From Bacillus licheniformis DSM 13 = ATCC 14580 (GTDB lineage: Bacteria > Bacillota > Bacilli > Bacillales > Bacillaceae): a stretch of 64,000 bases of DNA. Location: contig NC_006270.3 in the NCBI RefSeq assembly GCF_000011645.1, positions 2,415,501 to 2,479,500 on the forward strand, read 5' to 3'. Position 1 is the stretch's first letter. Each line of letters starts with the position of its first letter. Positions 24,893 through 32,501 of the stretch are shown here, piece after piece. The notes beneath the pieces are model-generated. The model was not told the origin of the DNA. It ran no database searches and saw nothing but the letters and a program-made list of their open reading frames with translations. The position numbers were made by a program, and so were the translations under genes.

Positions 24893-25069
24893 ATGAAGGT
24901 CTACCGCCTGAATGACCGCATCGTCATGTCTGGGAAAGCATGGGAAATCCGCGCCAAGCTGAAGGAATACGGACGAACGCATCACTATGTGAAAGATTGG
25001 CTTTCTGAAAAAGAAAATCGCCTGCAAAAGCTTAATTTTATTGACATCAAGAAGGGCTGCATGAAATAA
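24893..25069 (+). CDS. mciZ: Mother-cell inhibitor of FtsZ, MciZ, with a C-terminal extension
   Basis: The first 40 residues (MKVYRLN...VMSGKAWEIRAKLKEYG...VKDWLS) match B. subtilis MciZ, a 40-residue peptide that caps FtsZ filaments and blocks Z-rings in the mother cell during sporulation. Here the protein is 58 residues; the extra 18 (about residues 41-58) are basic and have no counterpart in the short form. The ATG at 24893 follows AAAGGGGG at seven bases. It lies next to nudF, as in B. subtilis. Its stop codon overlaps the left arm of the TetR operator. Confidence 0.88.
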   Translation: MKVYRLNDRIVMSGKAWEIRAKLKEYGRTHHYVKDWLSEKENRLQKLNFIDIKKGCMK

Positions 25070-25102
25070 TACTTGTGAGTAATGTTACTCACAAGTATTA
25101 TT
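25065..25102. promoter_or_regulatory. Perfect 38-bp palindrome: TetR operator with embedded promoter
   Basis: Arms AATAATACTTGTGAGTAA (25065-25082) and TTACTCACAAGTATTATT (25085-25102) are perfect reverse complements around TG. Inside lie TTGTGA (25073-25078) and TATTAT (25096-25101), 17 bases apart, which read as a sigma-A promoter for tetR. A repressor bound here would block it completely. As RNA the palindrome could also end mciZ transcripts. Confidence 0.85.
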
Positions 25103-25119
25103 ATTTGGAGGCGGATGAT

Positions 25120-25725
25120 GTGGGAATTGAAAAGGGCCGCAAAGGCAAACAAAGCCGGAAGCGGCTGCTCGAGGTCGCTGCAAACGAATTTGCAAACCGG
25201 GGATTCCATGAGACAAAAGTGAGTACGATTGTGAAAAGAGCTGGACTGACTCAGCCTTCTTTCTACCTATATTTCCCAAGCAAGGACGCCATCTATGACG
25301 AGCTGATCAATGGCTTTCACGCGAACTTAAAAAATCTGATCGAATCGTTCCGTTTAGAGAAAGGAATCGAGAAAAAACACGTATCAAAACGGGTAACGGC
25401 CGCTGTAGAGGCTGTATTTCGATTTTTGGCAGAGGACCCCGATTTGACTCGCATCGGTTTTTTTCTCAGCCCTGAAGCAGGCGAAATGAAAAAAGATTTA
25501 ACGCTCGCCTTGAAAGAAAACTTGAAAGCAGAGCAGGAGCTCGGCTACTTCCGATCCGACCTGGAAATGGAGACCGTTGCTGAATGTCTGACAGGCATGA
25601 TTGAGCACCTTGCCGATATCTATTTGCTTGACGGATCAAAGGACCCCTCAAGTCTCGCAAAACAAATCACGGATCTTTTGATCCACGGAATGCTCGTAAA
25701 TCCGCAGCATCCAGAAACGGAGTGA
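25120..25725 (+). CDS. TetR-family transcriptional repressor
   Basis: A 201-residue TetR regulator. The N-terminal helix-turn-helix (about 10-56, with RKRLLEVAANEFANRGFHETKV and GLTQPSFYLYFPSK) is followed by a ligand-binding helical domain. The start is GTG at 25120: GGAGG lies eight bases upstream, whereas the frame extending to 25075 begins inside the operator. It is probably self-repressed through the palindrome and controls the DoxX-like gene cotranscribed behind it. The ligand is unknown. Confidence 0.92.
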   Translation: MGIEKGRKGKQSRKRLLEVAANEFANRGFHETKVSTIVKRAGLTQPSFYLYFPSKDAIYDELINGFHANLKNLIESFRLEKGIEKKHVSKRVTAAVEAVFRFLAEDPDLTRIGFFLSPEAGEMKKDLTLALKENLKAEQELGYFRSDLEMETVAECLTGMIEHLADIYLLDGSKDPSSLAKQITDLLIHGMLVNPQHPETE

Positions 25726-26078
25726 ACACAGTGGCATTTATTTTCTTAAAAGCAGGGCTGGCGGCATTTATGCTGACCGGAGGCGTAATCAAGGTGCTGC
25801 ACGTTCCTTTTCAAGTCGAACATTGGCGCCATTATGAATATCCGCTGTGGTTTCTTTCTGTTACAGGATGTCTCGAAATCGCCGGAGCGCTTGGCATGAT
25901 CGGCGGAATTTGGAATGTGCATCTGGCTGTCGGTTCGGGGCTGTTATTCTCCCTGCTTATGACAGGAGCCATCCATGCCCACCTGGTCCGGGCGCGGCAG
26001 CCTTTTTTCACGGCCATCCCTGCCGCGGTTTGTTTGATTTGCGCCCTAAGCATGATCATCGTCGAGCTGTACTTCTGA
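25722..26078 (+). CDS. DoxX-like integral membrane protein
   Basis: A small membrane protein (115-118 residues) with four helices of the DoxX-like family; family members are linked to redox or thiol stress, but no reaction can be named here. The gene overlaps the tetR stop (GTG at 25722), although the GTG at 25731 has better spacing from CGGAG and may be the real start. It is the likely target of the TetR regulator. Confidence 0.8.
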   Translation: MNTVAFIFLKAGLAAFMLTGGVIKVLHVPFQVEHWRHYEYPLWFLSVTGCLEIAGALGMIGGIWNVHLAVGSGLLFSLLMTGAIHAHLVRARQPFFTAIPAAVCLICALSMIIVELYF

Positions 26079-26151
26079 TCCCGATGCCGATGGGTTGAAA
26101 ACTTCGCTCCTTTGTATTACGGTCAAAGTAAGAAAAAAAGGAGTGAGGCTT

Positions 26152-27072
26152 ATGAAAAAAAGGACGCTCGGACATTCCGATTTACAGGTGAGTGAAGTCG
26201 GCCTAGGCTGCATGTCTCTCGGAACGGACAAAAAGCACGCACTGTCAATTCTGGATGAAGCTTTGGAACTCGGCATCAATTACTTGGATACTGCCGACCT
26301 GTACGATTTTGGACGCAACGAAGAAATTGTCGGTGAAGCGATCAAATCAAGGCGCCAAGATGTCATCCTCGCCACAAAAGCGGGAAACCGCTGGGAGGAA
26401 GGAAAACCGGGCTGGTTCTGGGATCCCCGGAAAGCATACATAAAAGAAGCCGTCAAACGCAGCTTAAAGCGGCTGCAAACCGACTATATCGATCTTTATC
26501 AGCTGCATGGCGGAACGATCGAAGATAACATCGACGAAACGATTGAGGCCTTTGAAGAGTTAAAACAGGAAGGCGTCATCCGCCATTACGGCATTTCCTC
26601 GATCCGGCCGAACGTCATAAAGGAATACGTCAAAAAATCAAACATCGTCACAGTCATGATGCAATACAGCTTGTTGGACAGACGGCCTGAGGAATGGCTT
26701 TCTCTCCTTGAAGAACATGGAATCAGCGTGATTGCAAGAGGACCTCTGGCAAAAGGGATTCTGACAGAAAAACCCCTGTCAGATGCAAACGCATCGATTA
26801 AGAAAAGCGGCTATTTATCATATTCCTACGATGAACTCATCAAAACAAAGGCGGACATTGAAAAAACAGCGCCTGATTTATCCGCAACCGAAACCGCGCT
26901 GAAGTATATTCTCGCCCAGCCGGCTGTCGGCGCGGTCATCCCCGGGGCGAGCAAACTCTCCCAGCTTCGGGAAAACGTTGAATCTGTCGGCGGACGCAGC
27001 CTGACAGAACAGGAAATCAAAGCGCTCCGCTTTTATACAAAACGCGACGTGTACACTGCGCATCGCGAATGA
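26152..27072 (+). CDS. yqkF: Aldo/keto reductase YqkF
   Basis: A 306-residue NADPH-dependent oxidoreductase with an AKR barrel. The catalytic Asp/Tyr lie in YLDTADLYDFGRNEEIVG, Lys in LATKAGN, and His in YQLHGGTIEDN. The physiological carbonyl substrate is unknown. The ATG at 26152 follows AAAGGAG; the frame extending to 26095 lacks a ribosome site. The position next to yqkE and yqkD matches B. subtilis. Confidence 0.92.
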   Translation: MKKRTLGHSDLQVSEVGLGCMSLGTDKKHALSILDEALELGINYLDTADLYDFGRNEEIVGEAIKSRRQDVILATKAGNRWEEGKPGWFWDPRKAYIKEAVKRSLKRLQTDYIDLYQLHGGTIEDNIDETIEAFEELKQEGVIRHYGISSIRPNVIKEYVKKSNIVTVMMQYSLLDRRPEEWLSLLEEHGISVIARGPLAKGILTEKPLSDANASIKKSGYLSYSYDELIKTKADIEKTAPDLSATETALKYILAQPAVGAVIPGASKLSQLRENVESVGGRSLTEQEIKALRFYTKRDVYTAHRE

Positions 27073-27079
27073 ATTCAAT

Positions 27080-27116
27080 AAGAAAGCACCGTCTCTTTGG
27101 CAGACGGTGCTTCTTT
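27080..27116. terminator. Bidirectional terminator of yqkF and yqkE
   Basis: AAGCACCGTCT (27084-27094) and AGACGGTGCTT (27102-27112) pair perfectly between two converging genes. Confidence 0.85.
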
Positions 27117-27348
27117 ACTTATACTTCCTCCAGTCGTCAAGTCCGCTTTCGTTGAGGAGTTCTTCAAAGCTTTTATTTTTTTCCCTTTCCTGTCTTTCCT
27201 TGATAAGCCGTTCTTTCTCACGCTCTTTTCTTTTCTCGTCCTCCTCTTTCAATTCGCTTTTCATTTGCTGAAGCTTATGTTTCAAATCGTCGGCGAGTGC
27301 ATCTTTCAGCAGCTGCCGGGTATTTGGGTCTTGTTTTTTCTTTCCCAT
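27115..27348 (-). CDS. yqkE: Small highly charged protein YqkE (DUF3886)
   Basis: 77 residues, almost entirely charged and predicted as one long helix or coiled coil (about 10-60, Lys/Glu/Arg-rich), ending LLNESGLDDWRKYK. It matches the YqkE/DUF3886 family in position and sequence. No function is known. It is convergent with yqkF. Confidence 0.85.
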   Translation of the reverse strand: MGKKKQDPNTRQLLKDALADDLKHKLQQMKSELKEEDEKRKEREKERLIKERQEREKNKSFEELLNESGLDDWRKYK

Positions 27349-27504
27349 TTCCTGTCCTCCGTTCTCCCTGTTTGTGATGATAGTTTATCAGGAATCTAAA
27401 AGTTCAGGCAAGCCGTCACTCTGGGAGCCGCCCCCCTCGGCAAATCTCAATGGTTGTGTGGTATGATAAAGAGAGAAGCATTTAAGAAAGGAAGAATACA
27501 ACAA

Positions 27505-28434
27505 ATGTTGATTTGGCTGGCTGCTATCGGAGCGGTTTTGCTGTTCATTGCTGCGCTCGGAATCTATTTTACGAATCAAATCATGTACATTAAAAAACGG
27601 ACCGACCAATACATTATTGAGCGGGAAACTGCCGACGGCCATTATGACGAAAAAGCTTTCGCCGCTCTCCCGAAGGAAGAAATCACCCTCGCTTCTTCTT
27701 ACGGCTACAATATTAAAGGGTACTACGTGCACCCGCACAAAACGAAAAACACCGTGATTATCTGCCACGGAGTGACGATGAATCTGCTGAATTCAATCAA
27801 ATATATGAATCTGTTTCTGGATCTCGGCTGGAACGCCGTCATATATGACCACAGAAGGCACGGCGCAAGCGGCGGAAAAACGACGAGCTACGGATATTAT
27901 GAAAAAAACGATTTGAAAACGGTTGTCAATTGGCTGAGGGAAAAACACGGCGAACAAGCGCTGATCGGGATTCACGGCGAATCGATGGGCGCTGTCACAA
28001 CCCTTCTTTACGCGGGAATGGATGACGCCGAGGCTGATTTTTATGTGGCCGACTGTCCGTTTGCCACATTTGAGGATCAGCTCATTTACCGGCTGAAAGA
28101 AGATTTTCATCTTCCAGGAGCTTTCATTTTGCCGCTCGCCAGCCTCTTTTTGAGATGGCGGGACGGCTACCGCATCCGTGATGTCTCCCCTTTATCCGTC
28201 GTCGGAAAGATCAAAAAACCGGTGCTGTTCATTCACAGCAAGCACGACGACTATATCCCGGCTGAATCAAGCGAAATGCTTTACGAGAAAAAACCGGGGA
28301 AGAAACGGCTTTATATTGCTGAAAGAGGAGCGCACGCAATGAGCTACACCCAAAACAGAAACAGCTACAAAAACACGGTGCGGGACTTTCTTCAAGAAAT
28401 CACAAACCGGCACAAAGAAGGCGAACGAGCATAA
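27505..28434 (+). CDS. yqkD: Alpha/beta hydrolase YqkD, membrane-anchored
   Basis: A 309-residue hydrolase with an N-terminal membrane helix (about 2-24), so the catalytic domain is probably outside the membrane. The nucleophile Ser is in GIHGESMGA, the acidic residue is near HSKHDDYIP, and the His is in ERGAHAMSY. HGVTMN carries the oxyanion site. The substrate is unknown. The ATG at 27505 follows AAAGGAAG; the spacing is long, but the upstream frame is not conserved. Confidence 0.88.
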   Translation: MLIWLAAIGAVLLFIAALGIYFTNQIMYIKKRTDQYIIERETADGHYDEKAFAALPKEEITLASSYGYNIKGYYVHPHKTKNTVIICHGVTMNLLNSIKYMNLFLDLGWNAVIYDHRRHGASGGKTTSYGYYEKNDLKTVVNWLREKHGEQALIGIHGESMGAVTTLLYAGMDDAEADFYVADCPFATFEDQLIYRLKEDFHLPGAFILPLASLFLRWRDGYRIRDVSPLSVVGKIKKPVLFIHSKHDDYIPAESSEMLYEKKPGKKRLYIAERGAHAMSYTQNRNSYKNTVRDFLQEITNRHKEGERA

Positions 28435-28455
28435 GTCTCGTCCGCCTTCTTTTGG
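28415..28455. terminator. Bidirectional terminator of yqkD and yqkC
   Basis: AAGAAGGCG-ACGAG pairs with CTCGT-CGCCTTCTT, covering the yqkD stop codon, with TTTT following on the plus strand. Confidence 0.8.
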
Positions 28456-28457
28456 TG

Positions 28458-28709
28458 CTACAGGATATCTGTAATGTCGCTCATATGATCGCCGATCCAG
28501 GAGATGGCCGTCTCAATTGTATCAAATTCCTTTGTTTCAAAGGTCATTTCATCCTGAAGAAGCCAGACATCCTTTTTGACGGACTCTGTCCCTCCGATTG
28601 ACCAATGAAGGAGTGTATACGGATGATTTTGATGTAAAAAGGACGCCCATGTTTTATTTTGAGCGGTTTGCTTTAAAGATTTTACCTTTTGATTCAAATC
28701 GAACGCCAC
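28458..28709 (-). CDS. yqkC: YqkC family protein of unknown function
   Basis: An 83-residue soluble protein with a mixed alpha/beta pattern (LLHWSIGGTESVKKDVWLLQDEMTFETKEF). It matches B. subtilis YqkC by position and size. The start lies one base after the yqkB stop, so the two are coupled. No function is known. Confidence 0.82.
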   Translation of the reverse strand: MAFDLNQKVKSLKQTAQNKTWASFLHQNHPYTLLHWSIGGTESVKKDVWLLQDEMTFETKEFDTIETAISWIGDHMSDITDIL

Positions 28710-28710
28710 C

Positions 28711-29034
28711 CTATTTCACTAAAATACTCATTCTGGGAGAAAGCACCTGTGCCGGACTCTTCAGCATCAACGCACCCGCTTTCTCATAATAGTCGATGGT
28801 CATCGCTTCATCAAAAAAGACTTTTTGCGATGACTGAATATAAATCGGAAGCCCGTTTGTCTCAAGGGGCTCGCAACTTCCCGATAATTCGTCCGTCAGC
28901 CACAAGACCGGCACACCGCTGACCGCGCATCCGCATCCCTCGGAATCATAGCGGAGCTGGATCTTTTTATCAGGATAAGGCTCTGTTGCCCGTTGAATGG
29001 CTTGTCTTGCCTGAGCAGTGATTTCAAGCTGCAT
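28711..29034 (-). CDS. yqkB: HesB/IscA-like protein YqkB
   Basis: A 107-residue protein of the HesB/IscA-like (FeS biogenesis) fold. A Cys-containing GCGCAVSG segment lies in the region where IscA proteins keep their first cysteine, but the C-terminal CxC of true IscA is absent, so iron-sulfur assembly activity is doubtful. The ATG at 29034 follows AAGGA at seven bases. Confidence 0.85.
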   Translation of the reverse strand: MQLEITAQARQAIQRATEPYPDKKIQLRYDSEGCGCAVSGVPVLWLTDELSGSCEPLETNGLPIYIQSSQKVFFDEAMTIDYYEKAGALMLKSPAQVLSPRMSILVK

Positions 29035-29142
29035 GATATCATCCTTCTTTGTTATGTTTACGGACATTGTACCACGGGTCGGGAAAAAGCGCATCGTTTC
29101 CGGCTGTCAGGCATAAATATGAAGGGATTCGGAGGTGGAATG

Positions 29143-29340
29143 ATGTCCAAAAAAGTGCAGATTAAAGTGATGGACAACGGCGGTTTCCGGGTCACGGGAG
29201 ACGTCGAACTGATCGACATGGAAGGAAATCCTTTCCCTGAAAAACCGGCTTTTTCGCTGTGCAGATGCGGAAAATCGCTGAAAATGCCTTACTGTGACGG
29301 AAGCCATAAAGGAATGTTCGACTCTTGTGTCAGAGCTTGA
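29143..29340 (+). CDS. CDGSH iron-sulfur domain protein
   Basis: 65 residues with the complete CDGSH signature CRCGKSLKMPYCDGSH near the C-terminus. The three Cys and one His coordinate a labile 2Fe-2S cluster as in mitoNEET. The bacterial role is undefined, probably redox sensing or cluster handling. The ATG at 29143 lies seven bases after GGAGG. It is divergent from yqkB, another iron-sulfur-related gene. Confidence 0.9.
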   Translation: MSKKVQIKVMDNGGFRVTGDVELIDMEGNPFPEKPAFSLCRCGKSLKMPYCDGSHKGMFDSCVRA

Positions 29341-29355
29341 AGCAGGAGGGGGGCT

Positions 29356-30327
29356 TTATCTGTCCTCCTCCGCCTTTTCCCATTGTTCAGCCAAGCGCTC
29401 AGTCTCTTTTATCCAGCCGCTTTTGCCGTCAATATAGCCTGCTATGTCAAGCGGAAACATCTCCGCCAGCTTCATCTTCAGTGCAGCATATTCTTCGGCC
29501 CGCTCCGGATGGGAGATTAAATAATCCCGAAACGCGAGATGCCGTCTGATATCGGGATGCCCGCTTTCATACAGATGGACATGGTGTGTACGCTTCCGTC
29601 TCCCTTTTTGATAGAATCTTCTTCCCGGAATTCCGTTTTCCCCCTTCGGTTCATAGCCGAGCATTTTCATCCCCTTTTCGAAGCCGGCGGCGGAGCCGAG
29701 ATCTTTCACTTCGATCAGTATGTCAATGATAGGCTTGGCGCTCATTCCCGGAATTGACGTGCTTCCGATGTGGTGAATATGCAAGACTTCATTCCGGAAA
29801 AGCGCTTCAAGCTGCTTTTTTTCCTTGAAAAATTCGCCCTTCCATTCTTCTTTATAGGAGACGACTTTAACCTTTCTCGGTGCTTGCAGCGTAAGCCTTG
29901 AAAGAACAACCCCTTTTTCAGGTTCATACTGTTCAATTTCAGAAAACCCCAATTTCCGATACAGCGCTTTTGCCGGCTCATTCCCCGCACCCGTCGTCAC
30001 TTCAAACGATTCGGCTTCCTTCACCATCAATATATAACGAAGCAGGGCCATTGCAATCCCCTTTCGAAAATGGACCGGATGAACGGCCAGCCTGCAGATC
30101 GTCAGCTTTTCAGCTGTATGTATGAAGGAAGCGATTCCGGCTAATTCTTCCCCCTCAAACGAGCCGATGAAAGTTTCTCGTGAATCCATTACATCAAAAA
30201 CCGTTTCATTCAGCTGCGGAATGCCCTGAAATTGAATGATCTCCGCTTCTCTTTCATAAGCCGGCCTTTGAACATTTACAATGCTGCGGGCTGTATGCGG
30301 ATCTTTTTGGTTTAACAATTGAATCAT
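29356..30327 (-). CDS. yqkA: YqkA: GNAT acetyltransferase fused to a GrpB/UPF0157 domain
   Basis: A 323-residue two-domain protein. Residues about 1-150 form a GNAT acetyltransferase (CRLAVHPVHFRKGIAMALL and NEPAKALYRKLGFSE). Residues about 152-315 form a GrpB/UPF0157 nucleotidyltransferase-like domain (VLHIHHIGSTSIPGMSAKPIIDILIEV). The fusion matches B. subtilis YqkA. The substrate is unknown. The start overlaps the yqjZ stop by four bases. Confidence 0.9.
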   Translation of the reverse strand: MIQLLNQKDPHTARSIVNVQRPAYEREAEIIQFQGIPQLNETVFDVMDSRETFIGSFEGEELAGIASFIHTAEKLTICRLAVHPVHFRKGIAMALLRYILMVKEAESFEVTTGAGNEPAKALYRKLGFSEIEQYEPEKGVVLSRLTLQAPRKVKVVSYKEEWKGEFFKEKKQLEALFRNEVLHIHHIGSTSIPGMSAKPIIDILIEVKDLGSAAGFEKGMKMLGYEPKGENGIPGRRFYQKGRRKRTHHVHLYESGHPDIRRHLAFRDYLISHPERAEEYAALKMKLAEMFPLDIAGYIDGKSGWIKETERLAEQWEKAEEDR

Positions 30328-30692
30328 TGCATTTCCTCCCCGCTGGTGCCATCTGACGGGGGCCGGCCGGAACGCTCCGAAATTCTGGCGTCTTCAACTT
30401 TTGCAATCCGTACGGCAAAGTCAGAGTACCATTCTGTTCGGCCTTTTTCCTTCGCCTGCCGGTGTTCGCCGTGAAACTTCCATTTTTCAATCGCTTCAAG
30501 GCTTTCCCAATAGGAGACCGTTATTCCCTTTCCGTTCATGTCCCTTGCGCTTTCTGCTCCTAAAAAGCCGGGCTGTTCTGCGGCAAGCTTTAGCATGTTC
30601 TCAGCCGTCTCTTTGTAGCCGTTATCCCCATTCGTTCTGACCGATGTGAAAATCACCGCGTAATACGGCGGCTCCGGCGTTTTTGAAATCAT
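30324..30692 (-). CDS. yqjZ: Antibiotic-biosynthesis-monooxygenase-fold protein YqjZ
   Basis: 122 residues with the dimeric ferredoxin-like ABM fold (YYAVIFTSVR, MLKLAAEQPGFLGAES, ITVSYWESLEAIEKWK). Members degrade heme or oxidise quinone-like substrates, or have no known substrate. The ATG at 30692 has AAAGGGGG six bases upstream. It is translationally coupled to yqkA. B. subtilis yqjY, usually next, is not recognisable here. Confidence 0.85.
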   Translation of the reverse strand: MISKTPEPPYYAVIFTSVRTNGDNGYKETAENMLKLAAEQPGFLGAESARDMNGKGITVSYWESLEAIEKWKFHGEHRQAKEKGRTEWYSDFAVRIAKVEDARISERSGRPPSDGTSGEEMQ

Positions 30693-30733
30693 ATTCATCC
30701 CCCTTTGATTCACAGCTCTTTGATAACCAGAAC

Positions 30734-30895
30734 TTACTCCTGATCCGTTCTGCCATCATTCGAAAACCTTGGACACTTTTTTCCATCGAAAATCCCTGGT
30801 GATAACCAATCGGCACATTGTTGACATGCAGCGGACCGCTTTGCAGCCGGCACACGCTGCACATGAGAGAGAAGCTTCAAAGCCCATGTTTTCAT
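30734..30895 (-). CDS. Possible 53-residue Cys-containing small protein
   Basis: The ATG at 30895 follows GGGTGGATC and opens a frame with CQQCADWLSPGIFDGKKC, three cysteines that could hold a metal. There is no signal peptide or known family. An overlapping frame is also open, so coding is uncertain. The rest of 30935-31259 is the AT-rich upstream region of the lipase gene, where no further gene is seen. Confidence 0.3.
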   Translation of the reverse strand: MKTWALKLLSHVQRVPAAKRSAACQQCADWLSPGIFDGKKCPRFSNDGRTDQE

Positions 30896-31259
30896 CAAGA
30901 TCCACCCGCTCTTTTCAACATTGTACCTGACCATCCGCCAAAGTGTTCTGCAGTATTGGATATGCTTCCTTATTATACCGTTTCCCGATCCTAATTTACC
31001 ATTTTAATACGTACGTCAGTAGATTAATAGGAAAAATTCCTTAGTTCCAATTCAACAGCACAAACCGATTTGCTTTCTCCCAGAAAAGCTTCACTCTCCT
31101 TACCCTATAAGAGAACCGGCGCGCAGCGGTAAAAAAACGTTTCATATACTGCTCTTTTTTCGGGTATGAAAAATAGATAAAATTACACTTCGTTTTCATA
31201 TTTTCGTTTTATAGAATTGTCGTTGTTGTGAACTTATTACTTTTTTAGGAGGAAAAACT

Positions 31260-31874
31260 ATGCGTCGTCATTCATTTTTATCTATTCTATTGATTTGCAT
31301 GCTGTCTGTTGTGTCCGTATTTTCGTTCCGGCCTTCAGCAGCTTCCGCCGCTTCCCACAATCCGGTCGTCATGGTCCACGGCATCGGCGGAGCCGATTAT
31401 AACTTCATCGGCATTAAATCGTATTTACAATCTCAAGGCTGGACAAGCAGTGAGCTTTACGCCATCAACTTTATCGATAAAACGGGAAATAATATAAACA
31501 ATGCTCCGAGATTATCCGAATACATCAAGCGTGTGCTGAATCAAACAGGAGCATCAAAAGTCGATATTGTCGCCCACAGCATGGGCGGGGCCAATACGCT
31601 CTATTATATTAAAAATCTGGATGGTGCGGATAAAGTCGGACATGTCGTCACCCTTGGGGGCGCTAATCGTCTCGTTACAAACACGGCGCCTCAGAATGAC
31701 AAAATCTCATACACTTCGATTTACAGCACAAGCGACTATATCGTCTTAAACAGCCTCTCCAAACTTGATGGTGCAAACAATGTGCAAATCTCAGGCGTAA
31801 GCCATGTCGGTCTTTTGTTCAGCAGCAAAGTAAATGCCTTGATTAAAGACGGGCTGACCGCCAGCGGGAAATAA
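31260..31874 (+). CDS. Secreted lipase, family I.4 (LipA/LipB type)
   Basis: A 204-residue minimal alpha/beta hydrolase with a Sec signal peptide (1 to about 31, ending ASAAS). The triad is Ser107 in AHSMGG (the Ala-x-Ser-x-Gly box of family I.4), Asp159 and His182 (GVSHVGLL). The sequence parallels B. subtilis LipA throughout, so it should hydrolyse triglycerides and esters outside the cell without interfacial activation. AGGAGG lies seven bases before the ATG. It ends in a hairpin terminator and stands alone. Confidence 0.95.
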   Translation: MRRHSFLSILLICMLSVVSVFSFRPSAASAASHNPVVMVHGIGGADYNFIGIKSYLQSQGWTSSELYAINFIDKTGNNINNAPRLSEYIKRVLNQTGASKVDIVAHSMGGANTLYYIKNLDGADKVGHVVTLGGANRLVTNTAPQNDKISYTSIYSTSDYIVLNSLSKLDGANNVQISGVSHVGLLFSSKVNALIKDGLTASGK

Positions 31875-31876
31875 GA

Positions 31877-31920
31877 TTGAAGGAGCCTTGAAGAGCTTAA
31901 CTTCTTCAAGGCTCCTCATT
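31877..31920 (+). terminator. Lipase terminator hairpin
   Basis: AGGAGCCTTGAAGA (31881-31894) and TCTTCAAGGCTCCT (31903-31916) pair perfectly over 14 bases. Only a weak T tail follows. Confidence 0.65.
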
Positions 31921-32019
31921 GATCGGAATTGTCACCCCTCTTGCCAAAATAAAAAGGACTCTAAATAAACGCCTATTCCGACCGTTCATTCAGTGTCCGT
32001 CAACCCCCTCGATATGTGA

Positions 32020-32235
32020 TTACTCCACTATGATTTCAAAGACTCTTTGTTCGAGATTGTATTTAGCGTCTTGGAATGTAAATTTATAATCATCTGTGTC
32101 GGCATCAGGTGAAAGCCAAGCTCCGTATTTTCTGATCGTCTGGACGATGCTTTCGAGTTCAGCAGGAGTGAAGTCACCTATGTCTGTGCCTTCGGTTTCA
32201 GCAGTATGGCGTATTTTTACTGTAATCATCATCAC
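32020..32235 (-). CDS. Small acidic protein of unknown function
   Basis: 71 residues, acidic, starting MMMITVKIRHTAETEGTDIGDFTPAE and apparently a small alpha/beta fold. AAGGAGCC lies upstream at acceptable spacing for one of three adjacent ATG codons. I do not recognise a family. It is divergent from the metal-transport operon. Confidence 0.6.
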   Translation of the reverse strand: MMMITVKIRHTAETEGTDIGDFTPAELESIVQTIRKYGAWLSPDADTDDYKFTFQDAKYNLEQRVFEIIVE

Positions 32236-32430
32236 TTTTTGGCTCCTTTCACTTGCTGTTTGAACATCTTATTAACAGCATATTTTTTTCCTCTGTAAAT
32301 CGTTCCATTAACTCCCTTGATTCAAATTATTCGGGCTTTCTTTTTTACAGACCTATTTTATATGGAAAAGCCGGACGGGATCCGAAAAATGTGTCTTCGT
32401 ACTTTCGTCATATAAAGGCAAATATTCCTG

Positions 32431-32459
32431 TTTACAACAATGAGAATATCCCCTATGAT
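32431..32459 (+). promoter_or_regulatory. Sigma-A promoter of the metal ABC/MATE operon
   Basis: TTTACA (32431-32436) is followed after 17 bases by TATGAT (32454-32459), giving a start point next to the Zur box. The remainder of 32236-32430 holds no supported gene. Confidence 0.7.
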
Positions 32460-32466
32460 TATGAGG

Positions 32467-32487
32467 TAAATCGAAATCATTACTACT
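32467..32487 (+). promoter_or_regulatory. Candidate Zur box controlling the metal ABC/MATE operon
   Basis: The 21-bp site has the 7-1-7 core TCGAAAT-C-ATTACTA, against the Zur consensus TCGTAAT-n-ATTACGA, with A/T-rich flanks. About 17 of 20 informative positions agree. It starts at the predicted transcription start and abuts the GGAGG of the first gene, so bound Zur would block expression when zinc is plentiful. Confidence 0.7.
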
Positions 32488-32501
32488 TGGAGGTATAACT
32501 T

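Noticed and set aside
25075..25119. Upstream GTG start for the TetR regulator
   Set aside because: It lies inside the operator palindrome; the GTG at 25120 has GGAGG at ideal spacing.
31140..31180. Sigma-B promoter before the lipase gene (GTTT and GGGTAT)
   Set aside because: Both elements are present but the spacing is about three bases too long, so the call would be unsafe.
32253..32498. 81-residue frame just before the metal operon
   Set aside because: It spans the promoter and the Zur box and has no ribosome site or family likeness.
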